Notes under the pieces: generated by a model
What the model saw: the letters and a program-made list of their open reading frames with translations, nothing else
What the model was told of the DNA's origin: nothing
Databases searched by the model: none
In this document: positions 55,514 through 64,000 of the stretch, one piece after another
Numbering within the stretch: position 1 is the stretch's first letter
Layout: each line of letters starts with the position of its first letter
Origin: Allomuricauda ruestringensis DSM 13258
GTDB taxonomy: Bacteria; Bacteroidota; Bacteroidia; Flavobacteriales; Flavobacteriaceae
DNA length: 64,000 nucleotides
Assembly (NCBI RefSeq): GCF_000224085.1
Contig: NC_015945.1
Location: 682,001 to 746,000, forward strand
Direction: 5' to 3'
Made by a program: the position numbers and the translations under genes

Positions 55514-56245
55514 ATGAGCAGTCAAATCTATGGAATAAGAGCGGTTATGGAAGCCATTAACGCCGAACAGCCCATCAACAAGATATTTATCCAAAAGGGT
55601 CTCAAAGGCGAACTTTACAAAGAACTGGAATCTTCTGTTCGTAAAAATGGCCTTAGCCTATCCTATGTACCGGTTGAAAAACTGAACCGCCTTACCCGAA
55701 ACAACCATCAGGGTGTAGTGGCGCAAATATCCCCCGTACAGTTTCATCAATTTGAAGAATTGGTGGAACAAGTGCTATCCAAAGAACAACTCCCCTTGTT
55801 TTTGATGCTCGACGGAGTTTCAGATGTTCGAAATTTTGGTGCCATTATCCGTACTGCGGAATGCTGTGGTGTACATGGCATCATTATTCCAAAAAATGGG
55901 GCCGCCCCCATTACGGATGACACCGTAAAAACCTCTGCCGGCGCAGCTTTTAATGTGCCCATTGCCAAAGTGGACCATCTAAAAGATGCCATTTTCTACC
56001 TGCAATCTTCAGGTATTGTGATTACCGGAGCTACCGAAAAAGCCAAAGATGAGATTTACGGAGTAGATTTTAACCAACCTACGGCCATAATTATGGGGTC
56101 AGAAGAAAAAGGCATCTCCCCTTCTACCCTAAACATTATCGATCACCAAGCAAAACTCCCGCTATTGGGCAAAATTGGTTCGTTAAATGTTTCCGTGGCC
56201 TGTGGTGTTTTTCTTTATGAGGTGGTTCGGCAAAGAAATAATTAA
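55514..56245 (+). CDS. rlmB: 23S rRNA (guanosine-2'-O-)-methyltransferase RlmB
   Basis: 243-residue SpoU-class knotted methyltransferase. An N-terminal substrate-binding domain (YGIRAVMEAI...KIFIQKGLKG) precedes the SPOUT motifs: VRNFGAIIRTAECCGVHGII (motif 1), AIIMGSEEKGIS (motif 2) and GSLNVSVACGVFLYEVVRQ (motif 3). It methylates G2251 of 23S rRNA in E. coli. The stop overlaps the convergent rhomboid gene stop by 4 nt. Confidence 0.94.
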   Translation: MSSQIYGIRAVMEAINAEQPINKIFIQKGLKGELYKELESSVRKNGLSLSYVPVEKLNRLTRNNHQGVVAQISPVQFHQFEELVEQVLSKEQLPLFLMLDGVSDVRNFGAIIRTAECCGVHGIIIPKNGAAPITDDTVKTSAGAAFNVPIAKVDHLKDAIFYLQSSGIVITGATEKAKDEIYGVDFNQPTAIIMGSEEKGISPSTLNIIDHQAKLPLLGKIGSLNVSVACGVFLYEVVRQRNN

Positions 56246-56970
56246 GAATCTTCCTCATCAGATTCCCTGTAATGGTACCTGATTTCGATTTTTTGTTCAG
56301 ACTCTTCCGTAGTGGTCTCAATAAAATTACCATCTTCATCAAAATGTTTTAGGAAAGGGTCGTCCTCTTCCTTGTAATCTTCCCGTTCCCAATCGTACTT
56401 ACGAACCTCGGGAATCCGAACCTTGGTGACCAGGGCAAGCGCAAGCCCCGTGGCAAATCCAGCAAGGTGCCCTTCCCACGATATGCCATCCTTTACAGGA
56501 AAAATATACCAAATCATGCTCCCGTAAATAAAAACCACAATCAATGACAGTGCTACCAACCGATAATGTTTGGCAAAAATTCCTTTAAAAAAAATAAAAC
56601 TCGCCAACAAATAAATTACACCACTCGCGCCAATGTGGTACGATGGTCGCGCAATTGCCCAAGTAAGCAATCCAGACACCAGTGTCCCGAACAATAATAT
56701 CCGAAGCGCCGCACTTTGGTAAAAATAGAACAGAAATGCCGTCAACACGGCCAATGGAATGGTATTGTTGTACAAGTGCTTTATGGAACCATGAATAAAT
56801 GGGCTAAAGAGCACTCCTTTTAATCCGGATAACCTTCTTGGGTAAACTCCATAATCGTTTAGATTGATGCCAAACTGCACCTCAACCCAAAAAACAATCC
56901 AAATAGAAAGTGCGGCCACCAATGGCGCCAATACTACTGTATTAGAAAACTTAAATGTATCTGAACCCAT
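56242..56970 (-). CDS. rhomboid-family intramembrane serine protease
   Basis: 242 residues with six predicted membrane helices. The catalytic pair is visible: Ser in IGASGVIYLLAS (GxSG-type, helix 4) and His in GHLAGFATGLALAL (helix 6). HGSIKHLYNNTIPLAVL corresponds to the conserved H..xxN region of helix 2. A charged cytoplasmic C-terminal tail of about 55 residues (YDWEREDYKEEDDPFLKHFDEDG onward) is a common Bacteroidota addition. Substrates unknown. Confidence 0.92.
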   Translation of the reverse strand: MGSDTFKFSNTVVLAPLVAALSIWIVFWVEVQFGINLNDYGVYPRRLSGLKGVLFSPFIHGSIKHLYNNTIPLAVLTAFLFYFYQSAALRILLFGTLVSGLLTWAIARPSYHIGASGVIYLLASFIFFKGIFAKHYRLVALSLIVVFIYGSMIWYIFPVKDGISWEGHLAGFATGLALALVTKVRIPEVRKYDWEREDYKEEDDPFLKHFDEDGNFIETTTEESEQKIEIRYHYRESDEEDS

Positions 56971-57090
56971 ATACTCACAAAATCAAACATCCCGCCACAA
57001 CCTTAAATTTATACAAATTGTCAGGTCGAAAACAAAAATCCTTTCCAAAGTAAGAACAATGGACCATCAAATTTATTTTATTTTTACTCC

Positions 57091-58368
57091 ATGAACGAAC
57101 CTTTGGCAGAACGCATACGGCCTAAAACTTTAGAAGATTACATCAGTCAACAACATTTGGTGGGAAAGCAAGGCGCTTTGACCACCCAAATCAAAAACGG
57201 TGTTATCCCATCCCTGATTTTTTGGGGTCCTCCTGGAACGGGAAAAACCACCTTGGCCAACATTATTGCATCTGAAAGCCAACGGCCCTTTTACACTTTG
57301 AGTGCCATTAGCAGTGGTGTAAAGGATGTTCGAGAGGTAATTGACAAAGCAAAGCAAAGTGGTGGCTTGTTCACATCGAAGAATCCCATTCTTTTTATTG
57401 ATGAAATCCACCGTTTCAGTAAATCCCAACAGGATTCATTACTCGGTGCGGTGGAAAAAGGTTGGGTGACACTTATTGGGGCAACAACGGAGAATCCCAG
57501 TTTTGAAGTGATACCCGCGCTTTTATCAAGATGTCAAGTATACACCCTGAACCCATTTGGAAAGGATGACCTTATTGCACTGTTGGAACGGGCCATTAAA
57601 ACGGATTCCCATCTTTCCAAAAAACAAATTGAACTGAAGGAAACGGAAGCATTGTTACGCCTATCGGGGGGAGATGGACGAAAATTACTCAACATTTTCG
57701 AATTGCTAATCAATTCGGAGGGTAACAACAAAATTACCATCACCAACGATTTAGTGCTCAATAAGGTTCAGAAAAACACGGTGCTGTACGACAAAACCGG
57801 GGAACAGCATTATGATATTATTTCAGCCTTTATAAAAAGTATTCGGGGAAGCGACCCAAATGCCGCTGTATATTGGTTGGCCCGTATGATCGAGGGCGGT
57901 GAAGATGTAAAATTTATTGCAAGGCGAATGATCATCTTGGCATCCGAAGATATTGGAAATGCGAATCCCACGGCCCTTGTGTTGGCCAACACCACCTTCC
58001 AATCCGTTACCACTATTGGATACCCTGAAGCTAGGATAATTTTGAGTCAATGTGCTACCTATTTGGCAAGTTCGCCAAAAAGTAATGCCAGTTACATGGC
58101 CATTAACGAAGCCCAACAAAAAGTACGTCAAACCGGAGACCTTTCAGTGCCTATTCCGCTCCGGAATGCCCCTACCAAATTGATGAAGGATTTGGGGTAT
58201 GGAAAAGGATATGACTATGCCCATAACCACGAAAATAATTTTGTGGATTTTGAATTTCTTCCTGATGAAATTTCCGGAACTACATTTTATAAACCTGGAA
58301 ACAACCCAAGGGAAAATTCCATGAAGGACTTTTTAAAGAAAAGATGGAAAAACAAGTATGATTTTTAG
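57091..58368 (+). CDS. rarA: replication-associated recombination protein A
   Basis: 425-residue AAA+ ATPase of the RarA/MgsA/WRNIP1 family acting at stalled forks. [25 protein letters not shown] is followed by Walker [15 protein letters not shown] near 50, Walker [19 protein letters not shown] and sensor 1 [11 protein letters not shown]. The clamp-loader-like tetramerisation domain has [22 protein letters not shown] and [16 protein letters not shown]. Complete. Its stop overlaps the convergent downstream gene by 4 nt. Confidence 0.97.
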   Translation: MNEPLAERIRPKTLEDYISQQHLVGKQGALTTQIKNGVIPSLIFWGPPGTGKTTLANIIASESQRPFYTLSAISSGVKDVREVIDKAKQSGGLFTSKNPILFIDEIHRFSKSQQDSLLGAVEKGWVTLIGATTENPSFEVIPALLSRCQVYTLNPFGKDDLIALLERAIKTDSHLSKKQIELKETEALLRLSGGDGRKLLNIFELLINSEGNNKITITNDLVLNKVQKNTVLYDKTGEQHYDIISAFIKSIRGSDPNAAVYWLARMIEGGEDVKFIARRMIILASEDIGNANPTALVLANTTFQSVTTIGYPEARIILSQCATYLASSPKSNASYMAINEAQQKVRQTGDLSVPIPLRNAPTKLMKDLGYGKGYDYAHNHENNFVDFEFLPDEISGTTFYKPGNNPRENSMKDFLKKRWKNKYDF

Positions 58369-59207
58369 AACTTGATATTCAGTTCTTTCTGTACTTTTTT
58401 ACCGTTCTCGGAATATTCCAACAGCCATTTGCCGTCTTTTTGAAAGACCACTGCATTATTGCCCTGGAAATCGGTCATAAAAACATTTTCCATCGAAGTA
58501 GCTTCCAACCTTAGTACAACTTTCGGTGTACTGTCCACCAATTGATAGCCATTTTCGGTAGGTTGGGCATATAAAAGGCTTGTGGGAATCGTGGCCATCT
58601 TATCCTTATCGGAGCCCCTTACAATTGATGATGGTTTTGGCTCTACACTTTTGTAAACCTGTTCTTCTAAAGTGGCCTTTTGTTCCACAACGTGCTCTTT
58701 GGACTCTTTCTCAACAGATTTTACATCATCCTTAAAACTAACGGTAACTGGTGCTTCACTCTTTACTTCTTCTTTTTTGGGCTCATAGGCATAATCCATA
58801 CCGGCATAAGAAACAAATGCTTTCTGAATGGCATCCTTATAGGCTTCATCATACTCTTTGATCTTACTTTTTCCCTCAACGGACCTAAATACCTCAACAT
58901 TGTTACAATCCTTGAGGGTAATGGTCACTTTTGTGGAAAAAAGCGAGGAATCATCAACCAAGTCGGCTATAAGTCCTAAACATCTATTGCCTGCCAAATC
59001 TACAGGCATAGCATCATCATAAACAACATTAAAACCGTTTTGTTCAAAAAAATATTTTACCAAAGTGCTGGTCTGATACTCGTTTACTGATTTGAATGCG
59101 TCAAACTTCTTTGGGACAATAATATATTTATAATTGTTCAGTTGTGCGTTTACGGCACCGCCCAATCCCATTGCCAAAAGCAATATGTACAATACTTTAG
59201 ATTTCAT
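58365..59207 (-). CDS. exported hypothetical protein
   Basis: 280 residues from the ATG at 59207; a 27-codon upstream extension would precede the signal peptide. The signal MKSKVLYILLLAMGLGGAVNAQ is followed by LNNYKYIIVPKKFDAFKSVNEYQTSTLVKYFFEQNGF, a pattern I have seen in flavobacterial uncharacterised proteins. A low-complexity Lys/Glu/Val middle leads to a C-terminal beta region (NVFMTDFQGNNAVVFQKDGKWLLEY). Probably periplasmic. It lies 13 nt after the DUF5723 gene and is likely co-transcribed. Confidence 0.75.
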   Translation of the reverse strand: MKSKVLYILLLAMGLGGAVNAQLNNYKYIIVPKKFDAFKSVNEYQTSTLVKYFFEQNGFNVVYDDAMPVDLAGNRCLGLIADLVDDSSLFSTKVTITLKDCNNVEVFRSVEGKSKIKEYDEAYKDAIQKAFVSYAGMDYAYEPKKEEVKSEAPVTVSFKDDVKSVEKESKEHVVEQKATLEEQVYKSVEPKPSSIVRGSDKDKMATIPTSLLYAQPTENGYQLVDSTPKVVLRLEATSMENVFMTDFQGNNAVVFQKDGKWLLEYSENGKKVQKELNIKF

Positions 59208-59220
59208 ATAGTAAAAGTAA

Positions 59221-60681
59221 TCAATTACTGTTCCAAGATATGATATTAAATCCGAACTGTAAAGAGGCGTAATGGCTATCGGCCACATTACTATAACTTA
59301 AAAGGTTGTCTGCCAGGACATAAAAGTTAACAGGCCCCAATTGAAGATTTGCACCCAATCCGATATTTGTAAAAGAATATTTATCAACGGTATACGTGGC
59401 TTTTAAGGAAGCTGTCCTTCCAAACCTTCTTTGGTAAAAACCGGTCAATGCGGCCTGTACGCCCCGAGGTCTTTTCATCATAAACAATTGGCCCCCAACA
59501 CTGTTCCTATAATAATCGCGATTGCTTCCTCCTCCCCCATTAACAGCACATCCACAATTTTCGAACAAGGGTCTTTCTCCTCCTTCACCAAAATCGTGTC
59601 TAACAGAACCATAAACCTTAATTGGCCTTAATGAAATATAACTGGATTGGTTTTCGCCATGGGGCAGCGCCCCATCAATCTCATCAATGAGTTCTTGCCA
59701 TAAATCGTTGTTCACATTGTTGATGTCCTCTGGAAGAAAAACAGAGATCCCGTCGGTAGTTGTGCTACCGCTAAAGGTGTAATTCCATACATCTTTGGAG
59801 TTATTGATAAACCCAATATCCAAAACACTTCCTGTTATTGTGGTCTGCGGGTTAAGATTATAGCTAAAACCAAAATCAAAACCAAGTCCAAGGTTTCCGC
59901 CCAATAATACCCGCTCCGTAAAAACACTTGCCAAATCCTTTTGTGTGGTTCCCGTATCTTCTTCAATAATATCGTAAAATTCCTTTATCCCTGCCGTTTG
60001 GAGTTCCATATCAGCATTAATCGTGCTTTCGTAAACATTGTTTTGACCCTGCCTTGTAGTAAAGGAACCTGAGTTATTTATGGACTGGAATTGAAAAATA
60101 CTGGAATATATTTTAGCCCTGGCACCCAAGGTAAGTACTGTGCTCACCTTTCTATTGATTCCAAAATGAAACACATTGATCATCTCTCCACGAAGATTTA
60201 AATCCCCTAGATCAAAACTCCGGCCAATGTTGTTGCCTCCATTACCTTCAAATGCCAAAATAGCCAAATCCTTGGGCCAATACGAGATAATGTCCATTTC
60301 ACCGTACATTCCAAAGGAATAGTAGTCGTCCGGCCTGTTTTTACCTCTAAAACCCACGGTAATTCCCTCTATCTGACTTGTAGTACTGAAATCATCCTTG
60401 TCCCGCATTACATCCAACAACCGCTCTTGGACTTTTGTGGTAAAATCAACACCGTCGTTGGCAAAGAGGTCGTTCACGGTAACACCACTGGTTGCGCCTT
60501 GTACAGATAGTCCAGAAATCACAGGAATTCCAGCATGCCATTTTTGCGATGTCTTTACTCCCGGATTTACCATCAAAGATTGTGGGATTTCATAAAAATC
60601 GTACAACAACTCCTTGTTTTGGGCAAGAACGGTGGTGCTACAAAATAGTGCAATCAATATAAGTTTTAGGGCTATTCTCAT
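59221..60681 (-). CDS. DUF5723-like outer-membrane beta-barrel protein
   Basis: 486 residues. The signal peptide ends TVLAQ, followed by YDFYEIPQSLMVNPGVKTSQKWHAGIPVISGLSV and repeated amphipathic strands with alternating aromatic residues, including GGNLGLGFDFGFSYNLNPQTTITGSVLDIGFI and a terminal strand ending FGFNIISW. This fits the DUF5723 family of predicted outer-membrane barrels in Bacteroidota. Role unknown. The start overlaps the preceding lipoprotein stop by 4 nt, indicating a coupled pair. Confidence 0.8.
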   Translation of the reverse strand: MRIALKLILIALFCSTTVLAQNKELLYDFYEIPQSLMVNPGVKTSQKWHAGIPVISGLSVQGATSGVTVNDLFANDGVDFTTKVQERLLDVMRDKDDFSTTSQIEGITVGFRGKNRPDDYYSFGMYGEMDIISYWPKDLAILAFEGNGGNNIGRSFDLGDLNLRGEMINVFHFGINRKVSTVLTLGARAKIYSSIFQFQSINNSGSFTTRQGQNNVYESTINADMELQTAGIKEFYDIIEEDTGTTQKDLASVFTERVLLGGNLGLGFDFGFSYNLNPQTTITGSVLDIGFINNSKDVWNYTFSGSTTTDGISVFLPEDINNVNNDLWQELIDEIDGALPHGENQSSYISLRPIKVYGSVRHDFGEGGERPLFENCGCAVNGGGGSNRDYYRNSVGGQLFMMKRPRGVQAALTGFYQRRFGRTASLKATYTVDKYSFTNIGLGANLQLGPVNFYVLADNLLSYSNVADSHYASLQFGFNIISWNSN

Positions 60682-61223
60682 TGTAGTTGAAATACAAATT
60701 GTGCTCCTGAGCGTAAAATAATTTTAGGGTCTTCGGCCGACGAAACACTGGTGCCATCACTCAAATTATTGGCTGTAATCCGAAGGCTGGATGTGTTTGT
60801 GAGTATATCAATGCTTTTACCCCCGGGGCCATAGGGAATATCCCAAGTTTCAGAAGAGTTTGCTTCAATAGTAAAGGGTTCCGTGTCCAATAATTGTCCT
60901 GCATCATCCAAAAATTCAATGATTATCTGCAATTCCTTGCTGGTGGTATTATCCATCTCGTAGGTAATGACACCCTCCAAAAGACGCTCTGCCACATATT
61001 GCTCATTGAATGCCTCAAAATTGATCTCTTGGGAATAAAAAGAGTTTAGTGGCCCTGCTGCGTTTATGGTCTCTTCATCGGATTCCAAATAAAAAAGACC
61101 CGAGGCCAACGTTGGGGTTACCCTTAAATCATCAATCTGATCAAAATCTTGTTCTTCGGTACATGAAGCAATGAAAAATAAAAGGCTAGCCGCCAAGAAG
61201 ACTGAATGGAATAATCTTTTCAT
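60678..61223 (-). CDS. hypothetical lipoprotein
   Basis: 181 residues from the ATG at 61223 (MKRLFHSVFLAASLLFFIASC), lipobox FIASC with Cys21. The mature protein is a beta-sandwich-like Asp/Glu/Thr-rich domain (ERLLEGVITYEMDNTTSKELQIIIEFLDDAGQLLDTEPFTIEANSSETWDIPYG). It has no enzymatic motif. Its stop overlaps the start of the DUF5723 barrel by 4 nt, so the pair probably works together at the outer membrane. Confidence 0.75.
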   Translation of the reverse strand: MKRLFHSVFLAASLLFFIASCTEEQDFDQIDDLRVTPTLASGLFYLESDEETINAAGPLNSFYSQEINFEAFNEQYVAERLLEGVITYEMDNTTSKELQIIIEFLDDAGQLLDTEPFTIEANSSETWDIPYGPGGKSIDILTNTSSLRITANNLSDGTSVSSAEDPKIILRSGAQFVFQLQ

Positions 61224-61280
61224 AGCCAAAAACATTTTCGAGTGTCAAAATAATGAGGGTATACCACTCTTAATATAACT

Positions 61281-61970
61281 CTATAAAATGTTTTTTATTT
61301 CAATAAGGTCGTCAATCATTGTACATTCACCATGGTTGGAATCTTTATGGAAATTGTAATGGAGTACCTGCATTCCCATGGCTTTTGCCCCCAATATATC
61401 TGCTTCGAGGTTATCCCCGACCATCAATGAGTTTTGTGGCTCTACCTGTGCCATATCCAGTGCAAGCTCAAAAATATAGCGATTTGGTTTCTTGACCCCC
61501 GCCATTTCGGAATCAATAATTTTTTGAAAATAATGATTAATCCCGCTTCCTTTTAGTTTTCTTGCCTGTACTTCTTGAAATCCGTTTGTAATGATGTGCA
61601 ATTTGTATCTTGGAAAGAGATATTCCAAAGTCTCCACGGTATTGGGCAACAAATGGGTAAAAGATGATAGGTGTGCAATATAATCGTTGGCCAATACATT
61701 GATTACCTCATCGGAAACATGCATGTGGAGCGCATCAAAAGTTCGTTTTAAACGTTGATAACGCAGTTCGGACTGACTAATCCCATTCTCACGGTACAAT
61801 GCCCACATTTGCATATTGATGGGCGCATACACCTCTAAAAAACCGTCCAAATCCACCTTCACTTTATTATCCACCAATATTTTGGCAAACGTAAGGGCCG
61901 AGTTTTTCTCAAAGTCCCAAAGGGTGTGGTCCAAATCAAAAAAGATATCGGTTACTTCGTAATCAAACAT
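61281..61970 (-). CDS. yjjG: YjjG-family HAD nucleotidase
   Basis: 229-residue haloacid-dehalogenase phosphatase. Motif I is FFDLDHTLWDF (nucleophile Asp), motif II LHIITNGFQEVQARKL, motif III KKPNRYIFELAL and motif IV MVGDNLEADILGAKAMGM. A helical cap follows motif I. YjjG enzymes dephosphorylate non-canonical pyrimidine nucleotides such as 5-halo-dUMP. It overlaps the upstream deacetylase-like gene by 8 nt, implying coupled translation. Confidence 0.92.
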   Translation of the reverse strand: MFDYEVTDIFFDLDHTLWDFEKNSALTFAKILVDNKVKVDLDGFLEVYAPINMQMWALYRENGISQSELRYQRLKRTFDALHMHVSDEVINVLANDYIAHLSSFTHLLPNTVETLEYLFPRYKLHIITNGFQEVQARKLKGSGINHYFQKIIDSEMAGVKKPNRYIFELALDMAQVEPQNSLMVGDNLEADILGAKAMGMQVLHYNFHKDSNHGECTMIDDLIEIKNIL

Positions 61971-63264
61971 AATAGCGTTTTAAAATGGATTGATAGAGCT
62001 CCATCCAATCCAATTGTTGCTTGCCCCCCAAGAGTTCGTTGGAAAAAACCAGAACAAAGTCACCCCTGACTTGCTTCACCAATCGGTACACCTTATCCAT
62101 TTTCTCAAAAACCTCGTCCTTTTTCTTATACTTGACCAAGGCATAGTCGTGCATGGCAAAGGGGTGTATTTTTATCGGCTGCCTTACCTCGGTGTTAATA
62201 TCATAAAAATAAAAAGGTGTACAGGTACCTGCCCTAAACCCGATTTCGTGCGTGTATCCCATAGAAAAATCATCCGTGAACTCGGTCTCTACCAAGTTCC
62301 TGTATGTAGCTGGAACATTCACTTTGTTATATCTAAGCCTGGCATAACTTATGGACCTGTTGATCAGGTTTCCCAATTGCTTTTTTTCTTCCCGTAGTAC
62401 ATTTTTGTCCGATGTGGATACAAAGGAGGTGCTTAGGGAAACAACGCTATAATCTGCCACGGACTTGATCAAATAACGAAACTTATTGTTGTTGGTAGAT
62501 ACATTTTTATCGTGGGCCGAATGCTTGGCGAACTGAAAAAAGAACATGGTCTTTATTGGGAACTTTTTATGGATATCCACCAACTCAAAGAAATTATCGT
62601 AAGGGTCTTTTTTAAGCCTCAACAGGACTGAGAATCGTTCCCAAACATCCCTGAATCTAAAATTCCCCAAATCCAGCAAAAAGCCACCGAGAGTACGTGA
62701 AATTCCGCGCATGGCATAGGCGTGCGACGTAGTGACGTTAATAATGGAAGTGAAGCTATAACTCTTTTCCTTGGTCTCCAAATCTGGAAAACGTTCTTTT
62801 AAAGCCTCCAATAGCTTGTAGGCCCAGAGATCAACCACAGGTAGTTCCAAAAAATTATTTTGATAAGCTATGCTTTCCTTTACTGGAAACCTGCCTACAC
62901 TATCCTTAACATGAGGCAGATATTCTTCGTACCTGCTCAAAAGAAAAAAACTGGCCGAAAAAATATCAAAGGGAATGGCACTCTTCTCTCCTGAAGAAAA
63001 AAAACAGGGAATACCATCCCAATCCGAAACCTTTATCTCCAAATCGTTGATACCCTGTTCGAACAAAAGGTCGTTGCTCCGCACAAAAAACTCGTTTTGC
63101 AAGGGCTGCTTGGAATAAGTCATCTTGGGCCCATTATGCTTTATAAAGTCCTCGACCTTTGTGGTAAATCCCATCTCCACCCCTAAGATTTTCTCAAAAA
63201 TCTGCTTGGCGGTATACGTTAATCGGTTGGTTACCTTATGGGTAAAAATCAATAACATAGGCAA
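61963..63264 (-). CDS. polysaccharide-deacetylase-like protein with degenerate active site
   Basis: 433 residues, resembling a flavobacterial polysaccharide-deacetylase-family protein: an N-terminal domain (MLLIFTHKVTNRLTYTAKQIFEKILG), SRYEEYLPHVKDSVGRFPVKES, then a NodB-like barrel with GISRTLGGFLLDL and a C-terminal EIGFRAGTCTPFYFYD. Where active relatives carry TIDIDNAYAY, GIHPSY and RQHFL, as I recall them, this one reads INVTTSHAY, SLSTSF and YARLRY, so metal ligands appear lost. It may be a non-catalytic glycan-binding or structural protein. Overlaps yjjG by 8 nt. Confidence 0.75.
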   Translation of the reverse strand: MPMLLIFTHKVTNRLTYTAKQIFEKILGVEMGFTTKVEDFIKHNGPKMTYSKQPLQNEFFVRSNDLLFEQGINDLEIKVSDWDGIPCFFSSGEKSAIPFDIFSASFFLLSRYEEYLPHVKDSVGRFPVKESIAYQNNFLELPVVDLWAYKLLEALKERFPDLETKEKSYSFTSIINVTTSHAYAMRGISRTLGGFLLDLGNFRFRDVWERFSVLLRLKKDPYDNFFELVDIHKKFPIKTMFFFQFAKHSAHDKNVSTNNNKFRYLIKSVADYSVVSLSTSFVSTSDKNVLREEKKQLGNLINRSISYARLRYNKVNVPATYRNLVETEFTDDFSMGYTHEIGFRAGTCTPFYFYDINTEVRQPIKIHPFAMHDYALVKYKKKDEVFEKMDKVYRLVKQVRGDFVLVFSNELLGGKQQLDWMELYQSILKRYYV

Positions 63265-63270
63265 AATGAG

Positions 63271-63969
63271 CTATAGTATTCCTTTATCCGCAAAACTTAC
63301 ATATTGATTTCGGGCCAAAATCAAATGGTCCAATATTTTTATGTCCAAAGCTTCGGAAGCGGTTTTCAGTTTTTCGGTCAACTGCTTGTCGGCCATGCTT
63401 GGTTTTAAGGTTCCTGATGGATGGTTATGGGCGAGAATAATCCCCACAGCTCCAAGTTCCAATGCCTGTCTCAAAACCAATCTAACATCCACCAGAGTTC
63501 CTGTGATTCCTCCTTTGCTCAACTGGGCTTTGTGCACAACCTTGTTGGAATTGTTTAAATACACAATCCAAAACTCCTCATGCGGAAGCTCCCCAATTAA
63601 AGGGTAAAGCAGTTCATAAGCATCATGACTGCTCTGTATTTTAATTATTTTGGAAGTATTCTCCAAGCGTCTTCTCCTACCCACTTCCAATGCAGCTGCA
63701 ATGCTCACGGCTTTGGCCTCTCCAATCCCTTTGAATCGCATCAATTGGTTTACTGAGAGCTTGCCCAATTCATTCAAATTATGGTCCACGGAGGCCAAAA
63801 TCCTTTTGGAAAGCTCCACGGCACTTTCGTTTCTACTACCTGAACCGATCAAAATGGCAATTAGCTCCGCATCAGACAGTACAAAGCTGCCTTTTTGCAC
63901 CAGTTTTTCCCTTGGCTTGTCATCATCTGCCCAATTTTTAATGGAAAAGGAAGCTAGTTTTTCTTGCAT
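63271..63969 (-). CDS. radC: RadC/JAB-domain protein
   Basis: 232 residues. The N-terminal helix-hairpin-helix part (WADDDKPREKLVQKGSFVLSDAELIAILIGSG, FKGIGEAKAVSIAAALEVGRRR) is followed by a JAB/MPN metalloprotease-like domain with the HxH-x7-S-x2-D pattern LAHNHPSGTLKPSMADKQLT. The name DNA repair protein is historical and the family's real function is uncertain. It starts the run radC, deacetylase-like gene, yjjG on the minus strand. Confidence 0.95.
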   Translation of the reverse strand: MQEKLASFSIKNWADDDKPREKLVQKGSFVLSDAELIAILIGSGSRNESAVELSKRILASVDHNLNELGKLSVNQLMRFKGIGEAKAVSIAAALEVGRRRRLENTSKIIKIQSSHDAYELLYPLIGELPHEEFWIVYLNNSNKVVHKAQLSKGGITGTLVDVRLVLRQALELGAVGIILAHNHPSGTLKPSMADKQLTEKLKTASEALDIKILDHLILARNQYVSFADKGIL

Positions 63970-64000
63970 GGCCTAAAGATAGGAGAATAATTTTATGTAA

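Overview
The window reads as chromosomal DNA of a marine-type member of the Flavobacteriaceae (Bacteroidota), most like the Muricauda/Allomuricauda group. The evidence is the moderate-low GC content, SusC/SusD and FecR-type surface systems, many lipoproteins with Bacteroidota-style lipoboxes, promoter boxes of the TAnnTTTG type, weak Shine-Dalgarno sites, and a ribosomal protein super-operon running without interruption from rpsL to rplQ. The genus is inferred from protein style only. No rRNA, tRNA or CRISPR array was recognised.

Layout. 1-4.8 kb: a HerA/DUF853 ATPase with a lipoprotein, an HxlR regulator divergent from an alpha/beta hydrolase and a VOC protein, a DUF2306 membrane protein and a 46-residue lipoprotein. 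4.8-7.2 kb: folD and ffh, separated by a 7-bp tandem repeat. 7.2-8.6 kb: an IS110-family element, with a candidate bridge RNA in its left end, inserted inside a MITE. An uninterrupted sibling of that MITE sits at 28.4 kb. 8.6-14.7 kb: a modular lipoprotein divergent from an ECF sigma factor, FecR anti-sigma factor and TonB-dependent transducer, forming a cell-surface signalling unit. 14.8-23.2 kb: a hairpin-flanked DUF559 gene, argS with a repeat embedded in its coding sequence, an NAD(P)-binding protein, a carboxypeptidase-regulatory-domain protein, and two adjacent pentein-superfamily hydrolases (CtlX and a dimethylargininase-like protein).

23.4-29.7 kb holds central metabolism on the minus strand: citrate synthase, glycogen/starch synthase, enolase and carbamoyl-phosphate synthase small subunit. 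29.7-46.8 kb is the str-S10-spc-alpha ribosomal block, all on the minus strand: rpsL, rpsG, fusA, rpsJ, then S10/spc genes, secY, infA, rpmJ, rpsM, rpsK, rpsD, rpoA, rplQ. tuf is absent from it. A terminator-like hairpin lies between rpsJ and rplC.

47.3-55.4 kb is a plus-strand SusC/SusD locus followed by a lipoprotein, an exported protein and an arylsulfotransferase-like lipoprotein, with no glycoside hydrolase. 55.5-64 kb carries rlmB, a rhomboid protease, rarA, three exported proteins, a YjjG-type nucleotidase, a polysaccharide-deacetylase-like protein that appears to have lost its metal ligands, and radC.

Most of the window is conserved core genome. The least ordinary parts are the nested IS110/MITE and its guide-like RNA, the palindromic repeat translated within argS, the FecR-linked modular lipoprotein, the rpsJ-rplC attenuator candidate and the degenerate deacetylase.
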